A stretch of DNA of 64,000 nt from CAYWEM01 sp964457225. GTDB lineage: Bacteria; Acidobacteriota; Aminicenantia; UBA2199. The DNA is taken from assembly GCA_964457225.1 (NCBI GenBank), contig CAYWEM010000011.1, forward strand, positions 1 through 64,000, given 5' to 3'. Numbering within the stretch: the first letter of the stretch is position 1; each line of letters opens with the position of its first letter. The position numbers and the translations under genes are program-made. Of the stretch, positions 7,529-15,553 are shown in pieces. The notes under the pieces were generated by a model. It did no database searches and was not told where the DNA came from. It saw only the letters and a list, made by a program, of their open reading frames with translations.

Positions 7529-8183
7529 GACTGAGAGAATAGGCATACTCGGCGGCACCTTCAACCCGGTACACCTGGGTCATGTCGAGCTCGGGAAACG
7601 CCTGAAGCAACTCTTCGTCCTGGACCGTGTGCTTTACGTTCTTTCCGCCCAGCCTCCTCACAAGGACAACCGGGGCATCATCGCTCCTGAAAAACGCTGG
7701 AGCATGCTGCAGCTTGCCCTGGCCGGGCAATCCGGGTTGGAGCCCAGCGCCGTGGAAATCGATCGGCCCGGTCCTTCCTGGACCATTGATACCCTGGCCC
7801 AACTCCGCGGAGCCCACCCTGGAGCTGCCTTCTATTTCCTGACCGGGAGCGAAGGATTTCTGACACTCCCCACCTGGAAAGATTACCGGGCAATTCTGCG
7901 GCAGGCGCTGTTCATCATCCTGTTGCGTTCACCCGGACATCGGCGATCAGTGTTGGAATTGCTGTCCGCCGAGCAAGTCCCCCTGCTGGTGGAAAAAAAA
8001 GGAACTTTCCCCCCACCGGGGGCGTATCTGGTTTCGTATGATTCGCCATGGCTTGATCTCAGTGCCAGCATGGTCAGGGAAAAAATAGGCCGCGGAGAGA
8101 AAATTGACCAATGGCTGGCACCGGAAGTGAAAGCTGTTCTGGAGGAAGGAAAACTATATGAAAAACATTCAGACGGCGACTGA
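7521..8183 (+). CDS. nadD: Nicotinate-nucleotide adenylyltransferase
   Basis: A 220-residue nucleotidyltransferase that makes deamido-NAD+ from nicotinate mononucleotide and ATP. It has the GGTFNPVHLGH nucleotide-binding motif at residues 11-21, the LSAQPPHKD segment, and the LSASMVRE motif (the ISxTxIR equivalent) near residue 181. In the usual GxDxLxxLxxW motif the Asp is Glu here (TGSEGFLTLPTW), a mild departure. It overlaps obgE upstream and rsfS downstream, the usual obg-nadD-rsfS order. Confidence 0.95.
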   Translation: MTETERIGILGGTFNPVHLGHVELGKRLKQLFVLDRVLYVLSAQPPHKDNRGIIAPEKRWSMLQLALAGQSGLEPSAVEIDRPGPSWTIDTLAQLRGAHPGAAFYFLTGSEGFLTLPTWKDYRAILRQALFIILLRSPGHRRSVLELLSAEQVPLLVEKKGTFPPPGAYLVSYDSPWLDLSASMVREKIGRGEKIDQWLAPEVKAVLEEGKLYEKHSDGD

Positions 8184-8580
8184 AAGAGAAGATCTGTCGA
8201 AAAAAAGAATCCCGGCTCCGGTCAAGGAAGCCGTGGCCTCCCTGCTGGATAAAAACGCCCAGCAGGTGGTGGTTATGAAGCTCAGGGGCAGGAATGAATT
8301 CACCGATCTGATGATAGTCTGCCACGGGCAATCCACCAGGCAGAACAAAGCCCTGGCCGAGCATCTTGAAGAACGACTGCTGGCCAAGTACCGCCTCAAG
8401 CCTTTCAGTGTAGAGGGGCGCGGCAACGCCGAATGGATACTGGTCGACTACGTGGATTTCGTGGTGCACATTTTTATCGCCGAAACCAGGCGCCGTTACG
8501 ACCTGGAAAAGCTGTGGATGGATGCCAAGCAATACCTCTTTACAACTGATCGAAATCTTGAAGGATCCCCTCTCTCTTAA
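8158..8580 (+). CDS. rsfS: Ribosomal silencing factor RsfS
   Basis: A 140-residue RsfS/Iojap protein, binding L14 on the 50S subunit to block subunit joining. Recognisable are FTDLMIVCHGQSTRQ (FxDyfVIasgxS-type) and the EWILVDYVDFVVHIF signature near residues 90-105. It overlaps nadD by 26 nt, and its last 59 nt overlap the start of the sigma-54-type AAA+ gene in another frame. Confidence 0.95.
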   Translation: MKNIQTATEREDLSKKRIPAPVKEAVASLLDKNAQQVVVMKLRGRNEFTDLMIVCHGQSTRQNKALAEHLEERLLAKYRLKPFSVEGRGNAEWILVDYVDFVVHIFIAETRRRYDLEKLWMDAKQYLFTTDRNLEGSPLS

Positions 8581-9442
8581 ACTCAGGAGCAGTTTGGAGC
8601 AGGTGGCCGGCCTCAAGGTCAACCTGTTGCTCTACGGTGAAAGCGGCAGCGGCAAGGATGTCTGGGCAGCATTCACCGCCGCCTGCCGTTCCAGGGGGCC
8701 ATTCGTCGTCCTGCATTGCGGTGACGTGCCGGAAACACTGCTGGAAAGCGAGTGGTTCGGCTACCGCCGTGGTGCATTCAGCGGTGCCGAACGGGATTTC
8801 GCCGGGCGCTGGGCCGCGGCTGAAGGCGGCACTCTATACCTTAACGGCATCGATCTGCTCAGCCTCAACCTGCAGGCCAAGCTGTTGCGGATAGTTGAGA
8901 AAAACTCTTATTTCCAGCTGGGCTCAGCCCGGGAAACCCGCTTTGACATTCGTTTCATCTTCTCCGCAGCCGCCGATATAGAATACAAGGTAAGCAGAAA
9001 TCTCTTCCGTCCCGACCTTTTTTACCGGATTTCCACCTACTCCCTGTTCGTTCCGCCTCTGCGCGAACGTCAAAGGGATATCGAAGCCTTGCTGGAATAC
9101 TTCGCCGCCAGGGAGTCCCTTAAGCTGCAGCTTACAGCCCCGGCCCGCAGAAAACTTCTGCAATACAACTGGCCCGGCAATATCCGGGAACTGGAAAACT
9201 TTGTCAGGCGCTGCGCCGCCGGCAGCGGCATCCTGGATGCCGGCCAGGTCGATTCACTGCTCGACAATCCCGGCAAGATCCTTGAAAACGCTGCTTTCCA
9301 GGATTGGTCCCTGAAAAAAATTCAAGGCGAATACCTGGGTTTACTGTTGAAAAAATATAAAAACAAGTCCCGGGTGGCCTCCATTCTCGGAATTTCCCGT
9401 AAATCGCTTTACAATATGCTGAAAAAGAATGAACCGGATTAA
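8522..9442 (+). CDS. Sigma-54-type AAA+ regulator with altered Walker B
   Basis: A 306-residue protein consisting of a sigma-54 activator AAA+ domain and a C-terminal Fis-type helix-turn-helix (about 283-303), without any receiver, GAF or PAS domain. Visible are Walker A GESGSGKD (39-46), GAFSGA (84-89, a conservative change of GAFTGA), the Arg-finger region FRPDLFYRI and sensor II WPGNIREL. The Walker B segment reads GGTLYLNGID (102-111), with Asn-Gly where activators have Asp-Glu, so ATP hydrolysis is doubtful. It lies inside a ribosome-maturation operon, overlapping rsfS by 59 nt and rlmH by 14 nt. Target promoters are unknown. Confidence 0.88.
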   Translation: MPSNTSLQLIEILKDPLSLKLRSSLEQVAGLKVNLLLYGESGSGKDVWAAFTAACRSRGPFVVLHCGDVPETLLESEWFGYRRGAFSGAERDFAGRWAAAEGGTLYLNGIDLLSLNLQAKLLRIVEKNSYFQLGSARETRFDIRFIFSAAADIEYKVSRNLFRPDLFYRISTYSLFVPPLRERQRDIEALLEYFAARESLKLQLTAPARRKLLQYNWPGNIRELENFVRRCAAGSGILDAGQVDSLLDNPGKILENAAFQDWSLKKIQGEYLGLLLKKYKNKSRVASILGISRKSLYNMLKKNEPD

Positions 9443-9878
9443 GTTGGTCTGCGCCGGCAGTCTTAAATTCAGGGAATTGCAGGGACTGCAGCAACGCTAT
9501 TTACAAATGATCAACAATTATGTAGAATTCTCAATCCATGAGATAAGGGACGCACCCGGAAACAGCGAGAAAGAAGGAAAAGCCATGTTGCAGGTCTTGA
9601 AAGAAAGAGATTTCGTGATCGCCCTTGACCGCCTGGGCCGGGTCTACGATTCTCCGGGCCTGGCCGGTTTACTGGCTGAAAAGATGGCGCAACTGCCCGG
9701 ACGCCTGGTTTTCCTGATCGGCGGGGCCGACGGCCTCAGTCAAATACTGGAACCGCGTCTCAACCTGAAAATGTCTTTCTCGGCCCTGACCATGGCCCAT
9801 GACCTGTTCAGGCTGGTTTTCCTGGAACAGCTCTACCGCAGCCTGACCATCATCCAGGGCAGCCCATATCACCGTTAG
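9429..9878 (+). CDS. rlmH: 23S rRNA pseudouridine-1915 N3-methyltransferase
   Basis: A 149-residue SPOUT methyltransferase. The LIGGADGLS segment (about 96-104) and the C-terminal MAHDLFRLVFLEQLYRSLTIIQGSPYHR are the SAM-binding knot of RlmH, which ends almost invariably in YHR/YHK. It methylates Psi1915 in helix 69 of 23S rRNA on assembled ribosomes. It overlaps the AAA+ gene and is followed 8 nt later by the DksA-like gene; rsfS and rlmH are commonly adjacent. Confidence 0.97.
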   Translation: MNRIKLVCAGSLKFRELQGLQQRYLQMINNYVEFSIHEIRDAPGNSEKEGKAMLQVLKERDFVIALDRLGRVYDSPGLAGLLAEKMAQLPGRLVFLIGGADGLSQILEPRLNLKMSFSALTMAHDLFRLVFLEQLYRSLTIIQGSPYHR

Positions 9879-9886
9879 GAGTAAAA

Positions 9887-10231
9887 ATGGACAAGGAAAT
9901 CCTCAACAAATGTCGGGAACGCCTGGAAAAGATGCGAGCCGAGATCATGCAGCATATCAACAATCAGGCCAGCCAGGCTCCAACATCCGATGCCCGGGAT
10001 GAAATCGACCATGCCAATGAACTGATTCAGAGGGAAATGGGACATCTGGTTTTTTCCAATATCAAGAGCAATCTGCTGGAAATCGATGAAGCCCTGGACC
10101 GGATAGCCAAGAAGCGTTACGGCAAATGCCTGTTATGCCGTTGTGAAATCCCGGCCAAAAGGCTCGAAGCCCGGCCTTTCGCCAAGTACTGCATTCCCTG
10201 CCAGGAAAAAAACGAGAACAAGGGACGCTGA
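9887..10231 (+). CDS. DksA/TraR-family zinc-finger regulator
   Basis: A 114-residue protein with an N-terminal coiled coil. The D38-x-x-D41-x-A43 tip motif used by DksA to act in the RNA polymerase secondary channel is present, followed by a C4 zinc finger (Cys81, 84, 102, 105). It is shorter than Escherichia coli DksA (about 150) but keeps the tip and finger, so it may modulate transcription of growth genes with or without ppGpp. It is the last gene of the rplU operon, with an AGGAG Shine-Dalgarno. Confidence 0.9.
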   Translation: MDKEILNKCRERLEKMRAEIMQHINNQASQAPTSDARDEIDHANELIQREMGHLVFSNIKSNLLEIDEALDRIAKKRYGKCLLCRCEIPAKRLEARPFAKYCIPCQEKNENKGR

Positions 10232-10235
10232 AGGA

Positions 10236-10721
10236 TCAAAGATCGTCCAGGTGGTAGAAATCTCCCTGCTCGATCCAGGAATCGGGTCGGCTGACGAAAT
10301 CGATGATGCGGCCGATGATCAGGCCGTGCTTTTTTTCTTCCTCGGCCAGGTGCAGCAGTAAGTCCTTCAATTCCGGCTCAGTCGTTTCCTCGGCTCTGGC
10401 GCGGTAAAAATCTTCGCTCTTTTTTTCTATCTCCCTGGCTTTTTCGTACAATCCGATTTGACTCTGATCAGGAGGTTGAGGGTCGGCGTTTTCCCGCAGG
10501 TCCTGGAAGATATTACGGGCTTCGGAAAGGGCCCGGCTCGGTTCCATGCTGAATTTTGCCGATTTTGCTATTTCCTTCAATATGCGGTAATGCTTGACCT
10601 CGTCTTCAGCCAGTATCCTGAATATCCGGCGGATGCGCGGCGAGCTGTTCTTTTCCGCCAGCTCCCGGTAATACTTTTCCCCGTCGAGTTCCATCTTCAT
10701 GGCGAATTCAAAAATGGTCAT
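10236..10721 (-). CDS. Ferritin-like/rubrerythrin-type diiron protein
   Basis: A 161-residue four-helix-bundle protein with carboxylate/His pairs spaced as in rubrerythrin-type diiron sites: ELDGEKYYRELAEK, EDEVKHYRIL, EIEKKSEDFYRARAEE and EEEKKHGLII. It lacks the C-terminal rubredoxin domain of classical rubrerythrin. The likely role is peroxide detoxification or iron handling under anaerobic conditions. Its ATG overlaps the glmU-like stop (ATGA), and it faces the DksA-like gene convergently, 4 nt apart, with no terminator visible between them. Confidence 0.87.
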   Translation of the reverse strand: MTIFEFAMKMELDGEKYYRELAEKNSSPRIRRIFRILAEDEVKHYRILKEIAKSAKFSMEPSRALSEARNIFQDLRENADPQPPDQSQIGLYEKAREIEKKSEDFYRARAEETTEPELKDLLLHLAEEEKKHGLIIGRIIDFVSRPDSWIEQGDFYHLDDL

Positions 10722-11719
10722 TTTCCCTCCTTCAATTCGATGCTTTCAAGCTTTTCCAAGTCTAAAACGTCCGTCACCCTGGTCCCGTCAGGTACCCGTA
10801 CACCCCGCAGCGCAAGCAGGGGGCCTATGGTGCAGCCGGAACCGATCACCGTGCCGGCCCCGATGAAAGTTAAGGGATAAATGGTGGTGTCCCGGCCTAT
10901 TGTAACTCCAGGTTCCACGGTGACCGTTTCAGGCTGCAGTACGGTCACTCCCAGTTCCAGGGCCAGGCGGAGCAGATTTTGCCGGTTGAAGTATTGCTGG
11001 GCTTCCTGCAGCTCCCAGCGGTTGTTTATGCCAATGGCCACCCGGTAATGGCCGGCCGGGAGGGCCTGCACGTTCTTGCCGGCTGCGGTCAGCATGCCCA
11101 CGATATCGGTCAGATAGTATTCCTTTTTTACGTTGTTGTTGCCGATTTTCGACAACAGGGGGAACACGGTTTGGTTGTCGAAGACGTAGACGGAACTGTT
11201 GACCTCCCTTATCTGCAGTTCTTCCGGGTTGGCCTCGATTTCTTCCACCACCCCGGTCACCCGGCCCCGGGCATCGCGCAAAACCCGGCCGTAGGGGGGG
11301 GGAGTCTGGGGGAAAACCGCGGAAAGCATGGTGCAATGAGCCCGGCTGCGGCGATGATGATCCAGCAGTCGCTGCAGTTCTGATGCTTCCAGGTAGGGAT
11401 TGTCACCGACCAGCACCAGCAGGTCGCCCTGAAAATCCCGGCAATATGAGGCCGCGGACAGCAGGGCGTCAGCTGTGCCCAGCTGATTTTCCTGGCGGGC
11501 GAACTTCACCGGCATGGTGATTCGATCCCGGACTTCAGCTTCGTTTTCACCGACCACCACCACTATCTGATCCGGCCGCAGTCCGCAGTCGGCCAAGGCG
11601 GCCAGCAGGTATTCCAGGATGGTGCGGCCGAGAATCTCGTGCAACACCTTGGAACGATTCGATTTCATGCGGGTGGAGCGGCCGGCGGCCAGCACTACAG
11701 CTTGAAGCAATTTTTCCAT
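10718..11719 (-). CDS. GlmU-like UDP-GlcNAc pyrophosphorylase, no acetyltransferase domain
   Basis: A 333-residue protein with a GlmU-type uridylyltransferase domain: LAAGRSTRMKS-KVLH nucleotide loop, QLGTADAL, GDNPYL and the EEIEANPEELQIREVNSS segment. It then enters a left-handed beta-helix (VTIGRDTTIYPLTFIGAGTVIG) that stops after a few coils. Full GlmU is about 450-460 residues; the C-terminal acetyl-CoA part with its catalytic His and Lys is absent. It therefore should convert GlcNAc-1-P and UTP to UDP-GlcNAc, or handle a related sugar-1-P, while acetylation must come from elsewhere. It follows the GT39-like gene by 9 nt. Confidence 0.88.
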   Translation of the reverse strand: MEKLLQAVVLAAGRSTRMKSNRSKVLHEILGRTILEYLLAALADCGLRPDQIVVVVGENEAEVRDRITMPVKFARQENQLGTADALLSAASYCRDFQGDLLVLVGDNPYLEASELQRLLDHHRRSRAHCTMLSAVFPQTPPPYGRVLRDARGRVTGVVEEIEANPEELQIREVNSSVYVFDNQTVFPLLSKIGNNNVKKEYYLTDIVGMLTAAGKNVQALPAGHYRVAIGINNRWELQEAQQYFNRQNLLRLALELGVTVLQPETVTVEPGVTIGRDTTIYPLTFIGAGTVIGSGCTIGPLLALRGVRVPDGTRVTDVLDLEKLESIELKEGK

Positions 11720-11728
11720 GGCAGAATT

Positions 11729-13708
11729 TTAAGGTATCCGCCCTGGTTCGGCAAGAGCCGGCTGCAATTGGAAGCCCCGCAATTCCTTGAAACGGACTGC
11801 TTCCCGGCGTGGGTGCAGTTCAAAGAAATACCAGTCCGGCTGCTCGACTTTCAAGTAAAACCTGAGCCTGCCGTCCTTTACCTGAGAGTATTTCCACTTG
11901 CCGGGGCGGCGCAGGTTGAGCCACTTGACCAGCACTTCCCGTTGCTCGGATTCGGTAAAAGAAAAATCGAAGCGCCACAAACCGGCCGGCAGGTGAACGA
12001 AGGAAGAGCGGTAAGAGTTTTTTACTTCCACCGTGTCTTCAGGTTCCCGGCCGGGGAGGTAAAAATCAGCCCAGGGGGCGCGGTACATTGCCGGGCTGGG
12101 CGGTTCGCCGCCGTCAAAAAGCAGGGCCCGGCTGAGACCGTCCCGGCCCAGCCAGGCGGTACGATTTTCGTTTTCAGCCAGGAATTCCTGCAGTGACCTG
12201 TTGATGTGATCGTCCCGGATAGCCGAAAAAGAAGTTATCAGCCAGACCCGGCGACCGGAAGCCAGGCTTTCATTGATGACCGCTTCAAGCTTTTCGCGAT
12301 TGTTTATCCAGGGCACGCCCAGGTAGAACTCCCGCCATTCACCGTCAACGAGTTCCCAGGCATCCCAGGTGCCGGTCCCGCCGCTGAACAGCCAGTAATC
12401 AACTCGACCGGCATAGAGGTACTGGAAAATCATGTGCATGGCGATGACCAGGTCGTCCTGGCGCAGGTGGTCCCTCACGTAGAGGCCCGTAGATCGGTGA
12501 TCGTAGTGAAAGTAACGGCCCGAAGTGGTGATGATGTCATTCCTGATCGGGGTCTGGTGATCCCGGAAAACGACTTCGCTGACCGCAGAGGGTTTGATAT
12601 CGCCCACCAGCAGGAAAACCAGCAGCAGAGACAGGACTACTCCAGGCCAGCTTTTCCGGAAAAATCTTCCCAGTATGGCCTGCAGGGGGCGGAACAACAG
12701 GTAGGCGCAGACCAGGAAAAAGGGAATCGAATAGGGGAAGAGATAGCGCGGCATCGGGTGAGTTTTCATGAAGCCGAGAAACAGGATGGTCAGAAAAAGA
12801 ACAACGATCAGGAACACGATCATGCTTTCCTCGCGATCCGGAAGTTTTCCTTTCAGGCGGCGCAGCAGAACCAGGGCCAGGAAAAGCGCGGAAGCCAAGA
12901 CGAAAAAGGGGAAAAGCACCGGGAAGGAACGCCACAGGATCTTGAAATATTGCAGGGAAAAGCCTTGAAAAAAATAAGCCGCCATGTCGGCCGGACCGCT
13001 GACTTCCTGGGTTGAATACACCTGGCCGACGCGCCAGAGCAGTACTTCCTGCAGTTGGGCCAGGATGAAAACCGGCACCCAGAAAAGCAGGGAGAGCATG
13101 TTGCCGCGGCTCCAGAAACGCTTCGGCCGCAGGCAGAAAAGGGCGGCAAAGGAAAAGGCCAGGGCCATGGCCAGCTGGTGGGTCAGCAGGCCGGCCAGCC
13201 AGAAAAGCGGGTAAACTGCTTTTCCTTCCAAAATACGGGCCCGGAAAAAATAGATCCAGCCCAGGGTGACCAGCAGGCCCAGCAGGGTGAAATAAAGAGC
13301 GGTCCGGCTGTATTCTATGTGCCAGAGGGAAAAAAGCACGAACATCCCGGCCAGGAAGATTACTTCGCGGCGCACAATTCTTCTCAGCGACAGGTAAACC
13401 AGCACTGGGGTCAGGGTGTGCAGCAGCAGGGAAAAGAGTCGCAGGGCATGTGAAGAATGCCCGGCCAGGAATGAATAGGCCGCCAGCAGGTAGGAAAAGA
13501 AAATGCTTTTGTAAAGAACATGCCCGGAAGGATAGAGCGGATAACCAAATTCCCTGACAGCCTGGGAGGAAAGGTAGTAAAAACCTTCATCCATCCACAT
13601 GGAAAAGTAATCAAGCCGGATCAGCTTGAAGAAGAACAGGACGACCGCGATGAATATCAGGAGCACCAGGTATGAATCGAGTTTCCTGACTTCGGCGGAA
13701 TCGTTCAT
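11729..13708 (-). CDS. GT39/ArnT-type membrane glycosyltransferase
   Basis: A 659-residue protein with about 10-12 membrane segments in its first 400 residues and a soluble C-terminal domain of about 250. After the first helix it has YFSMWMDEGFYY, the acidic (D-E) loop expected of GT-C transferases of the PMT/ArnT type that use polyprenyl-phosphate sugars. The acceptor is unknown. The GT2 gene of DPM/ArnC type across the divergent promoter region could supply the lipid-linked donor. It overlaps the methyltransferase gene by ATGA, so it is in the same transcript. Confidence 0.82.
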   Translation of the reverse strand: MNDSAEVRKLDSYLVLLIFIAVVLFFFKLIRLDYFSMWMDEGFYYLSSQAVREFGYPLYPSGHVLYKSIFFSYLLAAYSFLAGHSSHALRLFSLLLHTLTPVLVYLSLRRIVRREVIFLAGMFVLFSLWHIEYSRTALYFTLLGLLVTLGWIYFFRARILEGKAVYPLFWLAGLLTHQLAMALAFSFAALFCLRPKRFWSRGNMLSLLFWVPVFILAQLQEVLLWRVGQVYSTQEVSGPADMAAYFFQGFSLQYFKILWRSFPVLFPFFVLASALFLALVLLRRLKGKLPDREESMIVFLIVVLFLTILFLGFMKTHPMPRYLFPYSIPFFLVCAYLLFRPLQAILGRFFRKSWPGVVLSLLLVFLLVGDIKPSAVSEVVFRDHQTPIRNDIITTSGRYFHYDHRSTGLYVRDHLRQDDLVIAMHMIFQYLYAGRVDYWLFSGGTGTWDAWELVDGEWREFYLGVPWINNREKLEAVINESLASGRRVWLITSFSAIRDDHINRSLQEFLAENENRTAWLGRDGLSRALLFDGGEPPSPAMYRAPWADFYLPGREPEDTVEVKNSYRSSFVHLPAGLWRFDFSFTESEQREVLVKWLNLRRPGKWKYSQVKDGRLRFYLKVEQPDWYFFELHPRREAVRFKELRGFQLQPALAEPGRIP

Positions 13709-14667
13709 TGCGGTTTGGCCGCCAGCACTCGCCAGCTCATGCCGTTACGACTGCTGATGGTGATCTCGCCCGCGCCCAGTCCGGCAAAGAGTTTTTCCAG
13801 TTCATCCCGGCGGAAAAAATAGGACCTGGGGGCAATCAGCTGGTCGTATACCGAGTTGTGCTGGTATTTAAATGGAAAGGCGGCCATGTAGATCAGGTAA
13901 TCGCCCAGGGGCATGATGCGGCGCAGCCAGGGTGCTTTCCCAAGCAGGGCGGCGCTTTTGGTGGCCAGGAAAAAAAGCAGCGCCGGCGGCCAGGCCAGGG
14001 CATAGGCCAGTCGGGGCGGTAAAAGCTTGAAAAAGTGGCGCAGGGGCTCAATGAACAGGCGCACGAAAAGAGTGCCTTCCCGGCCGTAAACCCAGACCGA
14101 GAGATGCCCGCCCTTCTTGAGCAGTGACCACAAGCTTTTCAGGGCCGCGGCATGATCGGGCAGATGCTGGAGCACTCCGATAGAGTAGATGTAATCAAAG
14201 GATTCCCGGGGAAACGGCGGCCGGTAGATGTCGGCCTGGCTGACGTGCACATTTGCACTATCCCTGGTGTTGTGGAAAGCGACGTCAACCGCGGAAGAAA
14301 GGTCTATGGCCTGAACTTCCCGGGCGCCGAAACCTGAGGCGAAAAGTGCATGCAAACCGGTGCCGGCGCCGGCATCAAGAACCAGTTTGCCGGAAAAGAA
14401 TTCTTCCCTGACCGGGGAAAGCCAATCGAGAAAATCTACGCTCTGGTCCCGGTAAATGTCGTGGAAAAAATGCCAGGATTGTCCGAAATTTCGCTGGGTG
14501 CGGGAATCGAAATCACCGGCGAACCGGGGCACGCCATGCAGCACCGGGAAAGAGGTTCTGCAGTCGGGGCAAAGCAGTGAATCAGGGCCTTCAGTTTCGT
14601 TTTTTTCGGCGGAAAGCGGTGAACGACACTCGGGACAGCACCAGGGAACAAGGGGATCGGCTTTCAT
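13705..14667 (-). CDS. SAM-dependent methyltransferase with N-terminal zinc ribbon
   Basis: A 320-residue class I methyltransferase. Residues 10-45 form a Trm112-like zinc ribbon (CCPEC ... CPDC) followed by FPVLHGVPRF. The Rossmann core has VLDAGAGTG (about 95-103) and YSIGVLQHLPD. A hydrophobic stretch around 195-235 may associate with the membrane. The architecture is common in sugar or lipid modification clusters, which fits the neighbouring glycosyltransferases. It is the first gene of the minus-strand operon and seems to be translated from a nearly leaderless mRNA, since the -10 box ends 9 nt before the ATG. Confidence 0.88.
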   Translation of the reverse strand: MKADPLVPWCCPECRSPLSAEKNETEGPDSLLCPDCRTSFPVLHGVPRFAGDFDSRTQRNFGQSWHFFHDIYRDQSVDFLDWLSPVREEFFSGKLVLDAGAGTGLHALFASGFGAREVQAIDLSSAVDVAFHNTRDSANVHVSQADIYRPPFPRESFDYIYSIGVLQHLPDHAAALKSLWSLLKKGGHLSVWVYGREGTLFVRLFIEPLRHFFKLLPPRLAYALAWPPALLFFLATKSAALLGKAPWLRRIMPLGDYLIYMAAFPFKYQHNSVYDQLIAPRSYFFRRDELEKLFAGLGAGEITISSRNGMSWRVLAAKPQ

Positions 14668-14676
14668 GATGTCCTG

Positions 14677-14714
14677 AAATTACCAGAAAAGCCCGAAACT
14701 GTCAATAATTGCCG
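14677..14714. promoter_or_regulatory. Back-to-back divergent promoters
   Basis: Minus strand, for the methyltransferase operon: TTGACA (14705-14700), 17 nt, TAATTT (14682-14677). Plus strand, for the deacetylase operon: TTGCCG (14709-14714), 17 nt, TACAAT (14732-14737). The two -35 boxes are 3 bp apart, so a regulator bound here would affect both envelope-glycan operons. The -10 boxes end 9 and 6 nt before the respective ATGs, implying leaderless or near-leaderless transcripts. Confidence 0.72.
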
Positions 14715-14743
14715 TACAGCGCTAATTCTGCTACAATTCGCGG

Positions 14744-15553
14744 ATGAAAAGGCTCTCGGTCAATTGCGATGATTTCGGCCTCTCTCCCGGAGTAAACGAC
14801 GGAGTCAAGCAGGCCTTTCAGGCCGGGGTGCTGAGTGATGCCTCGCTGATGCTCAACGGACCGGCTTGCTCTGAAGCACTGGATATCAGCCGCGAAACAG
14901 GCCTGCCCCTGGCCCTGCACCTGAACCTGATCCGCGGCCGCATGCTTTCTCCTGCAACCATCCTGCCGTGCTCAGTGCCGAAACTCTGGTCCGGCTGGCT
15001 GTTGAGCGCAAAATTGCGCCTGCAGGCTGAAGTTGAACTGCGTCGGCAGATTGAAAGGGCCCTGGAACTGGGTGTCAATCCGGTGCAACTCAACGCTGAG
15101 AAGCATTTTCATTTCTTTCCGCCCGTTTTCAGGTTGTTTGTCCGCCTGGCCGCCGAATACCGGGTGCCGGGCCTGCGTTTCATCAACGAATGGTATTTGC
15201 TGCCCCATTCGATCCAGAAAATCAAGGCTGACCTGCTTTCCCTGTTCGCCCTGGCCAACCGGGCCGCCGCCCGGTCCGCCGGTCTGCTGCCGACCGCAAA
15301 TTTCCGTGGTATCGCCCTGACCGGCGGGCTTGACCGGAGCCGCCTGGTCAAGCTGTTGAGCCGCCTGCCGGAAGGCTGGACCGAATTGATGGTGCATTTG
15401 AGCGCGACCGATGACCTGCCGTCGGAAATGGGCGGAACCTTTCTGCATCACAGCAGGTTGATCGAGTTGCAGGCCTTGTTGGCTCCGGAAACCAGGCAAG
15501 CGCTGAAAGAACATGGAGTAAGACTCCTTTCCCTTGGAGGTAAGCATGACTGA
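14744..15553 (+). CDS. YdjC/ChbG-family carbohydrate deacetylase
   Basis: A 269-residue protein of the YdjC/ChbG/HpnK fold. The metal-binding N-terminal CDDFGLSPGVNDGV, the HLNL motif (about residue 56) and EKHFHFFP (about residue 118) supply Asp and His ligands, with a further LMVHLS at about residue 220. Such enzymes remove N-acetyl groups from GlcNAc-containing oligosaccharides or glycolipids. It overlaps the GT2 gene by 8 nt, suggesting deacetylation of a lipid-linked sugar made by that transferase. No Shine-Dalgarno is present; the promoter -10 ends 6 nt before the ATG. Confidence 0.9.
   Translation: MKRLSVNCDDFGLSPGVNDGVKQAFQAGVLSDASLMLNGPACSEALDISRETGLPLALHLNLIRGRMLSPATILPCSVPKLWSGWLLSAKLRLQAEVELRRQIERALELGVNPVQLNAEKHFHFFPPVFRLFVRLAAEYRVPGLRFINEWYLLPHSIQKIKADLLSLFALANRAAARSAGLLPTANFRGIALTGGLDRSRLVKLLSRLPEGWTELMVHLSATDDLPSEMGGTFLHHSRLIELQALLAPETRQALKEHGVRLLSLGGKHD

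Noticed and set aside
12206..13015. 269-codon plus-strand frame inside the GT39-like gene
   Set aside because: Antisense to a membrane protein; rich in Gln/His as expected for a complement of Leu/Trp codons, with no Shine-Dalgarno and no motif.
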